Notes under the pieces: generated by a model
Database searches by the model: none
The model's input: only the letters and a program-made list of their open reading frames with translations
Told to the model about the DNA's origin: nothing
Shown: one piece after another, positions 33,821-44,387 of the stretch
Layout of the letters: every line of letters begins with the position of its first letter
How positions within the stretch are numbered: position 1 is the first letter of the stretch
Made by a program: the position numbers and the translations under genes
DNA from: Telopea speciosissima
Lineage: Eukaryota > Streptophyta > Magnoliopsida > Proteales > Proteaceae
Assembly (NCBI RefSeq): GCF_018873765.1
Contig: NC_057918.1
Location: forward strand, 66,382,871-66,446,870
Direction of reading: 5' to 3'
Length of the DNA stretch: 64,000 nt

Positions 33821-34737
33821 GTTAGTTTTCCTTAGTAGGGAGGTGGTTTTCTGGTAGTAACATTTCCTGTCATGGTTTTAGGGAAAAAAAATATGTTGAT
33901 GATATTCCTGTGGAGTCTCATTTTGGAATTTATTAGTTGAGGTGTCAAAGTGGAAGCGCCACTTTTTTTTGAGTGTGGGCATTTGATTCCCCAATGTTTC
34001 CCCCCCCAATTCATCTTTAACTTGGATAAGAGGGAAGGTAAACATAATTCATATATCTTTTTTTCTGAGTGAAATGTGGTGTCTTCCTTTTTCCTTTTGG
34101 TGGGTTTGGATTTGTTTTCTCAACATAAAAAGTCTGAATTAGTGATAGATTCAATTTTCCTTTATTTCGTTGAGTGGCAGATACCAATTAAAAGCATTAC
34201 AAATATAGTAATGAAAGACAAGGCTTGCGCTTCATGTTCATAACCATATCTGTTATATATCAAAGCATACTGTGGCCTTATAGAAAGAGTTGTTGAACTG
34301 TGTTGGTAGAAGTCATTATATGATTGAAAAGTTCCTGAGTCCTTTAAAGGATATAACCTGGATTAGCCATGAATGACACCTGAAGGGCCTGGAACACACA
34401 ATCCTATCCTATCCGAGTCCGAATTTACCTCTTGTTCTTCCACTAATCATGGAAGCTTAAGGGTAACTGCAAGTTGGTGGTTACCTAAGGAGTCTACTGT
34501 CCACAAAATGGAGAAGAAAAGAGGAGATCATTTTACATTCCCAAGAGGAAATTGCAAATTCGAGGCCAAATGCCTCCACAGAATTTAAATTTAAGAGTAC
34601 TACCTTTCCCTTAAATACACCAAAAGGTAAAAAAGATGCTTTCTTTTGTTTCAAAAGAAAGCTTGCACTTCCAAATTTCCAAAACTGTAATTCTATCCAG
34701 TAGAGCTTTAGTATCTTTCTAGCATTGTATGCCACAA
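33821..34737. other. Intergenic between two convergent genes
   Basis: This stretch holds the likely 3' UTR of the plus-strand NTF2-RRM gene and the downstream flank of the minus-strand TPR-like gene. No further gene is recognised. Confidence 0.5.
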
Positions 34738-37214
34738 TCAAGCACTTGCAGAGGCCACTATCCCACCAGCAAAATCCTGTGGCAGGTTGCCTTCTTCCTC
34801 ATCCTTTGTTTCCCATAAGAAGCTAGCATATGCTGCAAGCACATGGCTGCCAAGAAGAAGGGCAGCAATTTCTCTAAATTTAGACTCAATTACATTTGTA
34901 AGACATGCTTTGTCATATAGAGATGAATATAAAAACTACAAAACACACATACTTATCTTCAGGTGCAGCTTGAACTGCACGTTCAAAATAATTTGAAGCT
35001 CTGTCCTGATCATGGTAAAGCTTCCACAATAGTTCAGCATACTGTGACATGATCTCCCCATCTGTTGGATCTACTAGTATGGCACGCGAGTAGTATTCCT
35101 CAGCCCCTCGCAGGTCTCCTTTGGACTGTTGTAAAAACAGGGAATTACTTCAGAGAGCAAGATTAGGGTCTATTGTATAACAATCGACAAGGTCTCAACA
35201 ACTTGAGTTCTAATCATTATTCAAGGAATCTAAGAAACACTGGCCTCGGATATTATTCATCTGTGTGATAATTCAGTGCTGAAGGTAAGATAATGTCTTA
35301 CCAGCGTTAGAGATATATTTCAACTTGAAACAACAACAACCCTGGAGATTTTTCACATCCTCATGCCTGCTTTAAGCTTGCAGTATACTAGCCTTACCCT
35401 CATCAGTGTTCAAGGAATGATCATGTTTTCCCTGCTTCTAACATGTGCCCTGCAGACATTCAATGGGATTAAGGTGCACAACTCAATTGGAAACTCCAAG
35501 TAGCTCCAAAAGGTTTAAGCGATTCGATGACCACGTATGTCATGTCTATAACTTCAACATGAATTTTTGGAAGGGATAGATACAACAGAAATGTAACAGC
35601 ACAGAGCAGATGAGTAAAGAGATGCCATTGTATCAGCTTTTGGTCAGGGACATCTCCTTCAAGAAATTTGTTCCAACCTCCTACCCAAGAGGAAGGACAT
35701 CTCTTTCATCTGATCAGTTAAGAGTCTTCGGACTGCAAACTTGACATGTTTGCCAAATGATGGACAAAGGAGAAAGAGGGGCTTTTTCTTTTGCAGATAG
35801 GTGATAGGTGAATCTGCCTATTAAATAGATACTTATGAACATTATACAGAGGCTTGTGAGACAGTATTACTGTGTTGAATTAAGCATACAATCTATGGCT
35901 CATCCAACCATTAAACATGTTTTCAGATGCACAACTTATTAAATCACTCAAGGCACAACATTTGCTACAATAGAATTTTCAGGCAATTTGTGATATTCCC
36001 AGTCAAACCACCAAAGTGAAATGCTAAATAAGAGAGGATGATAAACAGATCTACTATGAAAGTAACCTATGGAGTGCACCTATTCAATAGGTGGAGGAGA
36101 TATTTTAGAACCTTAAAGTCCATTTCCTCAAAAGGACCTTCACTCACATGAATTAGCAGAACATTTAATTGGAAAATTGAAACTATCCACCTGACAATTA
36201 ACCTGTGAGGACTTTGAATTTGAATAATGTTTTGAACAAATCATACAGTCCACATTGTTGTTCACTAATATAATTTCTATATTTCATCACCTTCAAATGA
36301 AAATTGATGACAAGTAACAATAATTCAAGGAAAAAGGGAAGAGAAAATGGATAATTTGATCTAACCTGATACAGAAACTGAGCATAATTCCTTAAGAACA
36401 AAGGGTTGCAAGGATTTTCTTCAACCCTCTTCTTATAATACTCCTCAATTTGGGATCCTTCCCTGCCACCACCCTCACCGGATCGATCGGGACTAAAACC
36501 ACCACCACCATAGCCACCTCCACCACCAGCACCACCACCAAGACCACCCACTTCAATTCCAATCCCTCTTGCCAGATAGAGAGGTGGGCTCACCAACTTC
36601 TTTTCCTCTCCCATCCCATAGCTATGCTCTTCTTCCACAATCAAACCCATATTATTGTTCCTCCCAAAAGAGAATTCACCACTTTCCACAGCAGCGATAA
36701 AGTCACCAATCGTGACAGACCTCCCCAACAACCCATCTCTCTGATCCATATTTTCTTCTTTCTCTTCTTCGTCTTCGTCTTCGACTTCAGACCCATCTCT
36801 CGAACTGTAAATAGAGAAGCTTGGGATTGTCTCCAGAACTGACATACTTGGCCTTCGTGAAGTTCTGCTCAGTGGCTTCGTAGTGTAATCGTCGAAATCG
36901 CAGGAGGCAGCAGCAAGTCCTTCTAAGTTACCGTCAGATCGGGCCCTTCGAAAGCCTCTGGAGCTGGCACTACTGGGTTCGCGGTCGAAGTCAGAGAAGG
37001 TCACAACAGTGTGAGAAATTGGAGATGAGTTGCAGGAGAAGGCGCTGAAATGGGGGTGCCCTCCATGAGAGAATGAGATTTTCTTCAGAGTGTGATCAGA
37101 GCTCAATGGGTGTTTGTTGTTGTTGCTAGAGCTATTCTCAAAATCCCTATTAGGGGTTTCGGAGGAAGAGAGCAGGGACCCAAGAACAGGGGTAGAAGAG
37201 CTCCTCAGCATCAT
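34738..37214 (-). CDS. TPR-like superfamily protein, three exons
   Basis: Exons on the minus strand are 37214-36366, 35125-34953 and 34846-34738, with GT-AG junctions that join in phase to 376 residues. The N-terminal half is Ser-rich and low-complexity ('MMLRSSSTPVLGSLLSS'), followed by an acidic stretch and a Gly-rich run at about residues 228-250. The conserved C-terminus reads 'YYKKRVEENPCNPLFLRNYA', continues 'SKGDLRGAEEYYSRAILVDP' and ends in a 'HVLAAYASFLWET'-like segment. Plants have a family of such proteins with two or three degenerate TPR/HAT-like units; their molecular role is poorly defined. The exon-1 frame reads on into the intron to 36198, which is not coding if the join is right. 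Stop codon at 34738-34740. Confidence 0.9.
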
Positions 37215-37429
37215 TTTTTAGAGCTTTAATGGCCGTTCCTGAAAGATTTACCCGAATCAGAATGCTTGTGGACGTTCTTTTTAACGAAATAAAAGTTCCA
37301 GAAAAAGAAAAAAATGAAAACCTTTACAAACCACATTTGCCGTGATTGGATTTAACGTGCGTAGAGTTCTAACGGTGGGAGTGATACACCAGATAGCAGC
37401 AGCACCAGAAGAACTAAAAAAATCTCCTT

Positions 37430-37460
37430 TTCTTTCTCTTTCTCTTTCTCTCTCTCTCCT
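37430..37460 (-). repeat. Pyrimidine (CT) microsatellite upstream of the TPR-like gene
   Basis: A run of 'tttctc' and 'tctc' units lies about 220-250 bp upstream of the minus-strand ATG. It is probably in the promoter or leader. GA/CT tracts are common plant core-promoter elements, but function here is unproven. Confidence 0.5.
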
Positions 37461-38459
37461 GTGGATTTGATTTATTGAATTTCACTATTTCTGTGGTGGA
37501 GAGAGCTCCCATATCAGGAGGAAGGAGAAATATCTCCATCTCGATCTCAACCAACACAGGTGACAAGTGATTCCGAGAGTGATGGGATTCCCCATTTCTG
37601 TCGGTTACGAGAAGCTTTCCCTTTCATGCATGGAAAGAGATGATCATGTGAAAAATGCTGGTGTTCATTTTGTCGCTTTCCAAGGAAAATGGTCGTTGCT
37701 CTTCCCTCTTCTTGGCTGTCCACCCAACCCGTTGGTTATATTAGGATAAGTCGTAAAGGGTGTCAAATTGGAACAGAATCGAAAACTGAAATCAGATTCA
37801 AATTGAATAATTGTAATAAAATCAAATCGAATAATTTGGTTACAATTTGGAGCTGAAGAATAGAATTGAGGTGGGATTTGGTTACTTTCTAGATTCAACA
37901 TAGGAACCGATGGGTAGAATCAAAATCGAATCGAATTTGGATATCAATATATTATAGTATTAATATTAAATTAATATAGTATAATATATATTTTACTAGT
38001 ATAAGAATAAAAGCCGAATCGTATAGAAACTGAAACCAAACTAAAATCATACAGATTCGGTATGAGTACCAAAGTTTAGAACCAAGACAGGACCAAGTCT
38101 GGATCTACATAGATCACGCTAATACTTCTTGGAACTGAACTGAAACTAAACCGAATACTCGATTCCAGACAGATTTATACCCTTAACGACAACTGTCTAC
38201 TGCAGTTGATAGTGGGTGATGATGTGGTAAATCTTATTTTATCAGGAAGTCTCGGGTTCAAGTGTCTTGGTCTTCACTTTCCCTCCTCATAGGGTAAGTA
38301 GGTATCCATAGGGAAAATAAAAAAAAGACAAGGAGTATATGATATGTTGACAGTTTCTAATTTGTAAGTTTTGGAGGTGCAAATGCCTCCTAAGGCTTCA
38401 CTTGCTTGGGTTTTGAATCTTCTTAAATCTTCCATTAGTCCACCACCTCTTAGATTTTG

Positions 38460-38769
38460 CAATCATTCATGATAGTCTTCATTTATCTCCTTACTTTGTA
38501 TATTGCTCTTTAAACTATGTTCTTAGGGATTACACAAAAAAAAAAAAAAAAAAAAAAAGAAAAAAGAAAAAGAAAAAAAAGAATGTTCTTAGAGAAGCTA
38601 ATAACATAGCTGATTCCTTGGACAAAAAGAAACTCTGTCGATGATATGTAAGATTGTTGATCACACTCCATTCCCTGACTACATGAGCTATATGTCTTAG
38701 AAGCTTTGGGCTTCTTATGCCCCTCTTTTCAATAGTTATTCCTTCACACACTGAAAAAAAAAAAAAAAA
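38460..38769 (+). pseudogene. L1-type LINE 3' end (RNase H tail), 5'-truncated
   Basis: After removing an internal A-rich insert, the frame reads 'CSLNYVLREANNIADSLDK', the typical end of the RNase H-like domain of plant LINEs ('REANxxAD'). It is followed by a short 3' UTR and a poly(A) run (about 38753-38769). The rest of the element is missing. Confidence 0.7.
38527..38582 (+). mobile_element. 56-bp A-rich retroposed insert with 10-bp target duplication
   Basis: 'ggattacac' plus a long A-rich run is flanked by 'atgttcttag' at 38517-38526 and 38583-38592. The insert breaks the LINE reading frame at that word. It looks like a minimal target-primed retroposition event carrying only a tail. 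Confidence 0.7.
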
Positions 38770-40600
38770 ATTAAGTTTTTGAAATTTTTATTGTTACTAC
38801 CCCTATAATATCTTAGCAAATTTTAGAGAGGGGTAATTGCAATTTGCAACCGGATTTACATAATGAAACGAACTGAATGAAAATAAAATTTATCATATAG
38901 TAGATTGAATAGAGTTGAAATTTTGTGGACAAGTAGACCCCAATATCTCTTGTTAACTTGCCAAGTTTATGTTAAAATAGAATTGGCTAAATAGCAAAAT
39001 AAACTTTTGAAAATTCAAAGAAAAACTGAATTTTTTCAGAAAAAAAATGGAATTCACCAATACATAGGAGGTATATAGATAAGTCTAAAATTTGATATGT
39101 GACCAATTTAAATCATTTTCTAGATATTTGTACAAAAAAAAATTGCCACATCACCCTTTCAGATAAAACTTTGTGCCAAAGTATACATAGTGTCTTGTCT
39201 TACTACACTAGAAAAACTTTTGCCGCAAAAGTGCAAAGGAGGAGCTTCTAAACTCTCTCTCATAACATATGCACCCTCTCATTCAAGCAAGTATAGATGA
39301 TACTCTTCTTTGACAAGCAATCATTTCAACCGGAAAAAAAAGGTAAAAAAACTTGTTCGTCCACCTAAGCTTAGTTAGGTGGCTGATCTAATAATACCAC
39401 GTGGAAAGATGATATGACAATTCTAATTATTAGATATCTTGACAATGACTGGGATTGGCTGTGTCAAGTTTCAACCTCTATTTCAATCAATTACCTTCCC
39501 ATGGCCATGCACCCCCTCTATGGTTTAAATATTCTTTTGGTAGTCTTAGATTTTTCAATATTCTATTTTGCCACTTAACATAAACTCTGTTTAGATTAAA
39601 ACTTGATTTGTGAACACAAGACCTAATTGTCCACTAAATTCTAGTCAAACCTAACATGACACATGGCAAGAATAGGTGACCCATCTAAGTCAACCTTAGG
39701 TGGGTCATCTAGCCAAACCTTTGTCCAAGAAAAAATGCAAAATATTGAAGACCTAACAAGTAGAACCTATCACTTTTGTTTATATTTTTAGGGAAATATT
39801 ATTAACTAGAATCTATAGCTCTCCATAGAAAACTTATTACAATTTAAATATTTTTGAAAAAAGAAAAAACAAAAAAATCAAAAACAAATTACATGCACTC
39901 TTTGGTGTTTGAAACAATAACAGAACATCCCATGTAGTTTCACCATGTACATATAATCCCCTGATGGATGGTTGACGGTGTTAGTGAGGTGTTACTTTTG
40001 AAAGATAAAAAGACAATTTTATTTTTTTTACATAAGTGACTTAAATAAAGGTAAAAGACAATTTAAACCTTATTTACATCTTCTCTTCCAAATCAAAAAT
40101 CCCTAAATCGATTTAGGGTTTTGCTACACACCAGCTCCAGCTCCGGCGAAGGTTGCTTCGGCAAAGGTAGCAACAACCATGAAAGATAGGGTGCCCTCGA
40201 AGACCTCAACACTATACCATAGGTGGCAACAACCATGAAAAGGGTTTTGTCCTCAAGGGCCATCTGTTTTGAATCCTTCTTCGATCTGGCGGTCATACCA
40301 TGCAGAGACCAACCTCATCAATGGCAGAGGCATCATGCACGATGAGCATTTGAAGCCTTCAAGGTCATTGTTGACGGCAAGCTTGTATAAGCTGGCGGAA
40401 GAATAATTAGTTTCATCATTAAGTGATTCATGTCTTTGGATGTGAATTTTCTTTTGCAGAAAATGATAATAGCCATGACATAGATTTCAAGCGTCCAAAC
40501 CGAAAATCCACCTGAGCGGAACAGTCCCCCACATTTATCTCTCAAGGAAATTTTCGTTCAATCGGTACACCTTGATTAGGAGACACCATGAGAAACGCCC
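38770..40600. other. Intergenic, no gene seen
   Basis: AT-rich sequence with no convincing frame. Near 40150-40240 the words 'gcaacaaccatgaaa' occur twice about 60 bp apart. Short frames on both strands have no recognisable homology. Confidence 0.4.
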
Positions 40601-40619
40601 CTGAATTCTGCTCTGTGGA

Positions 40620-41250
40620 GAGATATATATATAGAGAGAGAGAGAGATGTGAATGTCGGAGAAGGGAACCTGTCTAGGCTGTATCTGCTCAGACGGATTT
40701 CAATTTTTAACGTGTTCTATGTGGTGAGAGAGAAAGAAAGGTATATATTTCCGGGAAATCATTCTCCATTTCTGTTTCAGAAAATTGCAATAGTCCATCT
40801 GAAGACAATAATGGAGGATCTCTTGCTCAAAATCCATCCTAAAAGATGCCCAAATCTGAATTTTGATTGGAGTGAGATGAAATTTCAAGAACGGAATTGC
40901 AGAAATTTCATTCCCAATTTCCAACGATTACCACATAAATCAGCGTCGTCGTGTGTCCCTTGCTGCTCGAAGTTGAGGAAGAGAAATCAAGAGAGAACAA
41001 ACAAATGGCAGTCCCCGTGTCGGTCTGCCCAAAGCGATTAACGATACCAGCTAGCAGCATAGATAGAGGGATACCTTGTAAAGGAGGACACGTTCCCAAC
41101 CTGAAGGCCGCGCAGGTAAGCTGCCTGCTGTATGACAGGCTAGTAGTGCACGAAGCGCAGGGAGAGCCATTCACGTACAAGCCACTGATTGCAGGAATGC
41201 TGGAGAATAAGCACCGGCGATGATTTATAGCAGCAGCAGCAGCAGCGGAC
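40620..41250. other. Unrecognised region with small frames
   Basis: A (TA)n/(GA)n tract (40621-40648) precedes frames on both strands (40649-41041 plus, 40908-41252 minus, 40951-41223 plus). A donor-like 'CAGgtaag' occurs at about 41113, so a gene 5' end is possible. I recognise none of the translations. A CAG run encoding poly-Ala on the minus strand lies at about 41230-41245. Confidence 0.2.
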
Positions 41251-41328
41251 AATGATAAAGATGCTTCACAGTTTGCCGGAGAAGAAAGGGATAGGGGGAG
41301 ATGGGTTTGGAACGTTGGATTTGGATTA

Positions 41329-41451
41329 CACTGCCCTTACTTTGCGTCAAGTACATCTAACAGAGGAGGCAGAAATGACTATCCTACCCTCTGATCGAGG
41401 TGGGGTCCACCTCCCTCTATTAGATGTACTTGACGTCAAGTATGGGCAGTG
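41329..41451. repeat. 123-bp foldback MITE
   Basis: The arms 'cactgccc.tact..cgtcaagtacatcta' and their inverse lie at 41329-41370 and 41415-41451. The centre carries 'gactatcctaccc'. No clear target duplication was found. Confidence 0.75.
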
Positions 41452-42124
41452 CAATTGAGAGGATAAAAATTCTGGAGATGGGTATGTGATATGGTTATGT
41501 TCTATAAGGGTATAATGGTCCATTGCAAAAATAGAAGGGTAATATAGCCATTTTTCAAAAGTTTAACAACAGCTAACAATTTAAACTTAACGGTAAGAGC
41601 TTATTTGCAAGCCTTCCAATCATCCACGGGTGCACATAAAATGTGAAACAACGGGAGGGTGTTTTGGTATTATTTCAAACACTAGGGGTGCATGTAATTT
41701 GCTCAAAATCAATTAACCTTCCACGGAAAAAAAAAAAAAAAAAAAACAAATTTTATTATTTTAAAAAAGAAAAAATCTTGGTAACTAAAGTTTTTTTATT
41801 GGTACGATATCTTGATAACCAAAGTTGGTGAAAAGGAAGACATAACTCTTAATGTTTTTATTCTTTTAGGTTTGATTTGGTATATATGATGTCTATTTCA
41901 ATTTTAGGGGATGATTTCTAATTCTTTGTCTGGTCTAATTTTTGATCCTTATTTCAGTGAAATAGACATCAAGTGGAACAGAAATTCTAAAATAACTGAG
42001 GAGCTGTTTTAGAATTTTTAGTTCATTTGATTTCACTCTTGCTCTTTAATGAGTATATAGTTAATTTGATGGACAAAGTAGTCACTTTATGTTAAAATAA
42101 AACATCACCTTTTTTCTTCTCATA

Positions 42125-42299
42125 ATGGTCTCACCACCATCCCACCACCACCATTGCCACCCTCACCACCATCACCTCCCGCCGCCACCATCACCACCAC
42201 CACCACCACCACCACCAACCTGTCATCACAACCACCACCACTATCACCACTTCCATGCCACCATCATTGCTACCGCCACCACCACTACCCCATTACCAC
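42125..42299 (+). repeat. CAC/CCA trinucleotide-rich microsatellite, left part
   Basis: Long interrupted (CCA)n/(CAC)n sequence continues on the other side of an inserted element (43137-43290). Frames through it give His/Pro/Thr-rich peptides and are not genes. Confidence 0.85.
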
Positions 42300-43136
42300 T
42301 AGGGGTGTCAACCGGTCGGGGCTCGGTCGGGCCTAGTTGGGCCTCACCAATTTTATAGGCTGCACCGTGTCTGACCGTTTAAGCATTCAGGCTTGCCTTG
42401 GGTGGGCATGGTACGGTTTCATTTCTGTTGATCGGTGTTCGGTCTTTAATCGGGGCAGCTTTATTCAGGCTAGACGGACCTAAATCGGGTCCAAAACGGA
42501 CTAATGAGTCATTTAACTCTAAACGGTCTCTAAACTGTGTGAGCTTACTAATTGACATGCAACCAGAATTTTAAGTTCAAACCATCACATTGTTGGGCAG
42601 TCACGGTACACCTCAACTCAAAGTCAAATAAAGCTTATCCCAACTAAAATAGCAGCACAACACCGAATAGAAGCACATCTAACAAAGTAAGTAGAGGAAG
42701 AAATAATAGCAACACAACACCGAATAGAAACACATCTAACAAAGTAAGTGGAGGGGAATAAAAAAATAGCAGCACAACACCGAATAGAAGCACATCTAAC
42801 AAAGTAAGATCTAAAAACTAAAACTAAGTCTCATCTCACCTACGTTAAGTGTATCTAACCAATAAATGTCAAAGACCGATAAAGAAACAAACAAAAAAAA
42901 AGGAAATTTGGAGGGAAGGGGAGGGGAAATTTATAAGTTAAAGGGTCGGGTTGTAATCGGGCGGTCTAGGTTGGGCTTGGAATCGGTCGGTCCGATCGGG
43001 TGCCCAATGGGCTAGGACCCCACTCCGGGATCGCTCGATTACTAAACGTGTTTAGTAATCGGGCCAGGCCGGGTTGGGCTTTAACTGGGCGGGCTCGATT
43101 GGGCCTGGCAGGCCGGCCCTGGAATTGACACCCCTA
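42300..43136. mobile_element. hAT-like non-autonomous element, 837 bp
   Basis: The ends are TAGGGGTGTCAA and its inverse TTGACACCCCTA. Flanking 8-mers 'attaccac' (42292-42299) and 'atcaccac' (43137-43144) match at 7 of 8, as for a hAT-type duplication. The interior has three ~60-bp tandem units ('agcacaacaccgaatagaa..', about 42650-42808) and no transposase. Confidence 0.78.
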
Positions 43137-43290
43137 ATCACCACCATCATCGTCACCGTTGCCACCACCACCACCACCACTACCTCAACACCACAATCAT
43201 CGTCGTCGCCATCATCACCGCTAGCATCATCACTGCCACCACTACCACTACCTAGCCTCAACTGCCACCACCACCACCTTTTCAAAGAAA
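43137..43290 (+). repeat. CAC-rich microsatellite, right part
   Basis: This is the continuation of the trinucleotide-rich DNA interrupted by the hAT-like insertion. Confidence 0.8.
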
Positions 43291-43804
43291 TATAGAGAAT
43301 CTATTCTTAGGAATTGAATTGTCAAATGGATTTTTTTATTCTTAAAATATCTCATATTGATACAATAAAAACAATTTCAATTTTTTAACAAAAAATCTAT
43401 TTGTTGATTATTTCATAAAATCAATCCGAAATTGAGATGGAAATCATACCAAATCTGGCCTTAGTATAACATACTTTTTCTTTCAATAATATAACACACT
43501 TCTTCTTTCAATAAGGTTAAAATCATATCACTTCGTATGTGTACTCGAAAAACATGTATGACACTAACATCTCTTAAGAATGAAATAATAGTAAATCACT
43601 TACAAATTAGGGAAAAATGTGTTTATCCGGGAGCATGGCTCCTGTGCTAGACACAGACCCCCGTGAACTGCTTGCCCCATCCTCCATGCACGTGCTCTCA
43701 TTGGGCCCCACACTAGTGTAAGGCCCACACTCCCAATAGAAAAAAAATATTCAATTAAAAAAGACTTTTTTTTACCCCTAGCTAAACAAAATTTTGAGAG
43801 TAAG

Positions 43805-43975
43805 GCAAAAGGCCATCAAAAGAATGATACAACTTAGCTATCACTTTGGCTATAACAAAATGCACGAGAGAGAGAGAGAGAGAGAGGCAAAAGGCCATCA
43901 AAAGAACGATACAACTTATCTATCACTTTGGCTATAACAAAATGCACGAGAGAGAAAGAGAGAGAAAGAGAGAGA
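43805..43975 (+). repeat. 82-bp tandem duplication with GA tracts
   Basis: 'gcaaaaggccatcaaaaga' starts at 43805 and 43887. Each copy ends in a GA run after 'aatgcacgag'. The period is 82 bp, with few differences. Confidence 0.88.
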
Positions 43976-44123
43976 AATTTGCAAGGCGCGTATTTTTTCT
44001 TCGGTAAAGATATGCAAGGTGCGTTTGAGTCGAAGAGAAAGTTTAAACTACTAATTTTTTTTTGAATGCATTTGTAGTAAACAATGAAACCATGAATCGC
44101 AACGGGATGGGAATATGGGATAA

Positions 44124-44387
44124 TGTTACAATCATAGGCTGTGGGGTATTCTGTTAGTGGTTTAGGGTAGATGGGTAATTAGTGGTTAAGGGTAATTGGG
44201 TAATTTGATTTAGAAATGGCTTTATATAGTGTATGGATCGATTGTACAGGATATGAATAGTAAAATCTCACTTTCCACTTATTTCTTATTCTCTCCTTCT
44301 CTTATGCTTTCTCTTCCTTCTTTCTCTTCTTCTTCTTCTATCTCTGCTTCTCTTGCGTCATGGCACCACTTCATCTGATTCATAACA
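44124..44387 (+). repeat. 5' LTR of the chimeric element
   Basis: This 264-bp copy contains a TATA-like 'tttatatagtg' near 44222 and a long CT-rich stretch towards its 3' end. A sequence with 'TTGGTGCTTTCATTGAGAG', a plausible primer-binding region not of initiator-Met type, lies about 38 bp beyond the LTR end. Confidence 0.9.

Noticed and set aside
36198-36365. Extension of TPR-like exon 1 to the stop at 36198
   Set aside because: The conserved TPR-like sequence stops at a GT donor at 36365 and resumes in phase in exon 2 (35125), so the extension is intron.
36450-36842. 130-codon plus-strand frame
   Set aside because: It is antisense to exon 1 of the TPR-like gene, and its Thr runs come from Gly-codon repeats on the other strand.
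38200-38290. SINE candidate with 'gggttcaagtgtc' B box
   Set aside because: No convincing A box, tail or target duplication could be found.
43052-43295. His/Thr/Val-rich peptides
   Set aside because: They are translations of trinucleotide microsatellite DNA.
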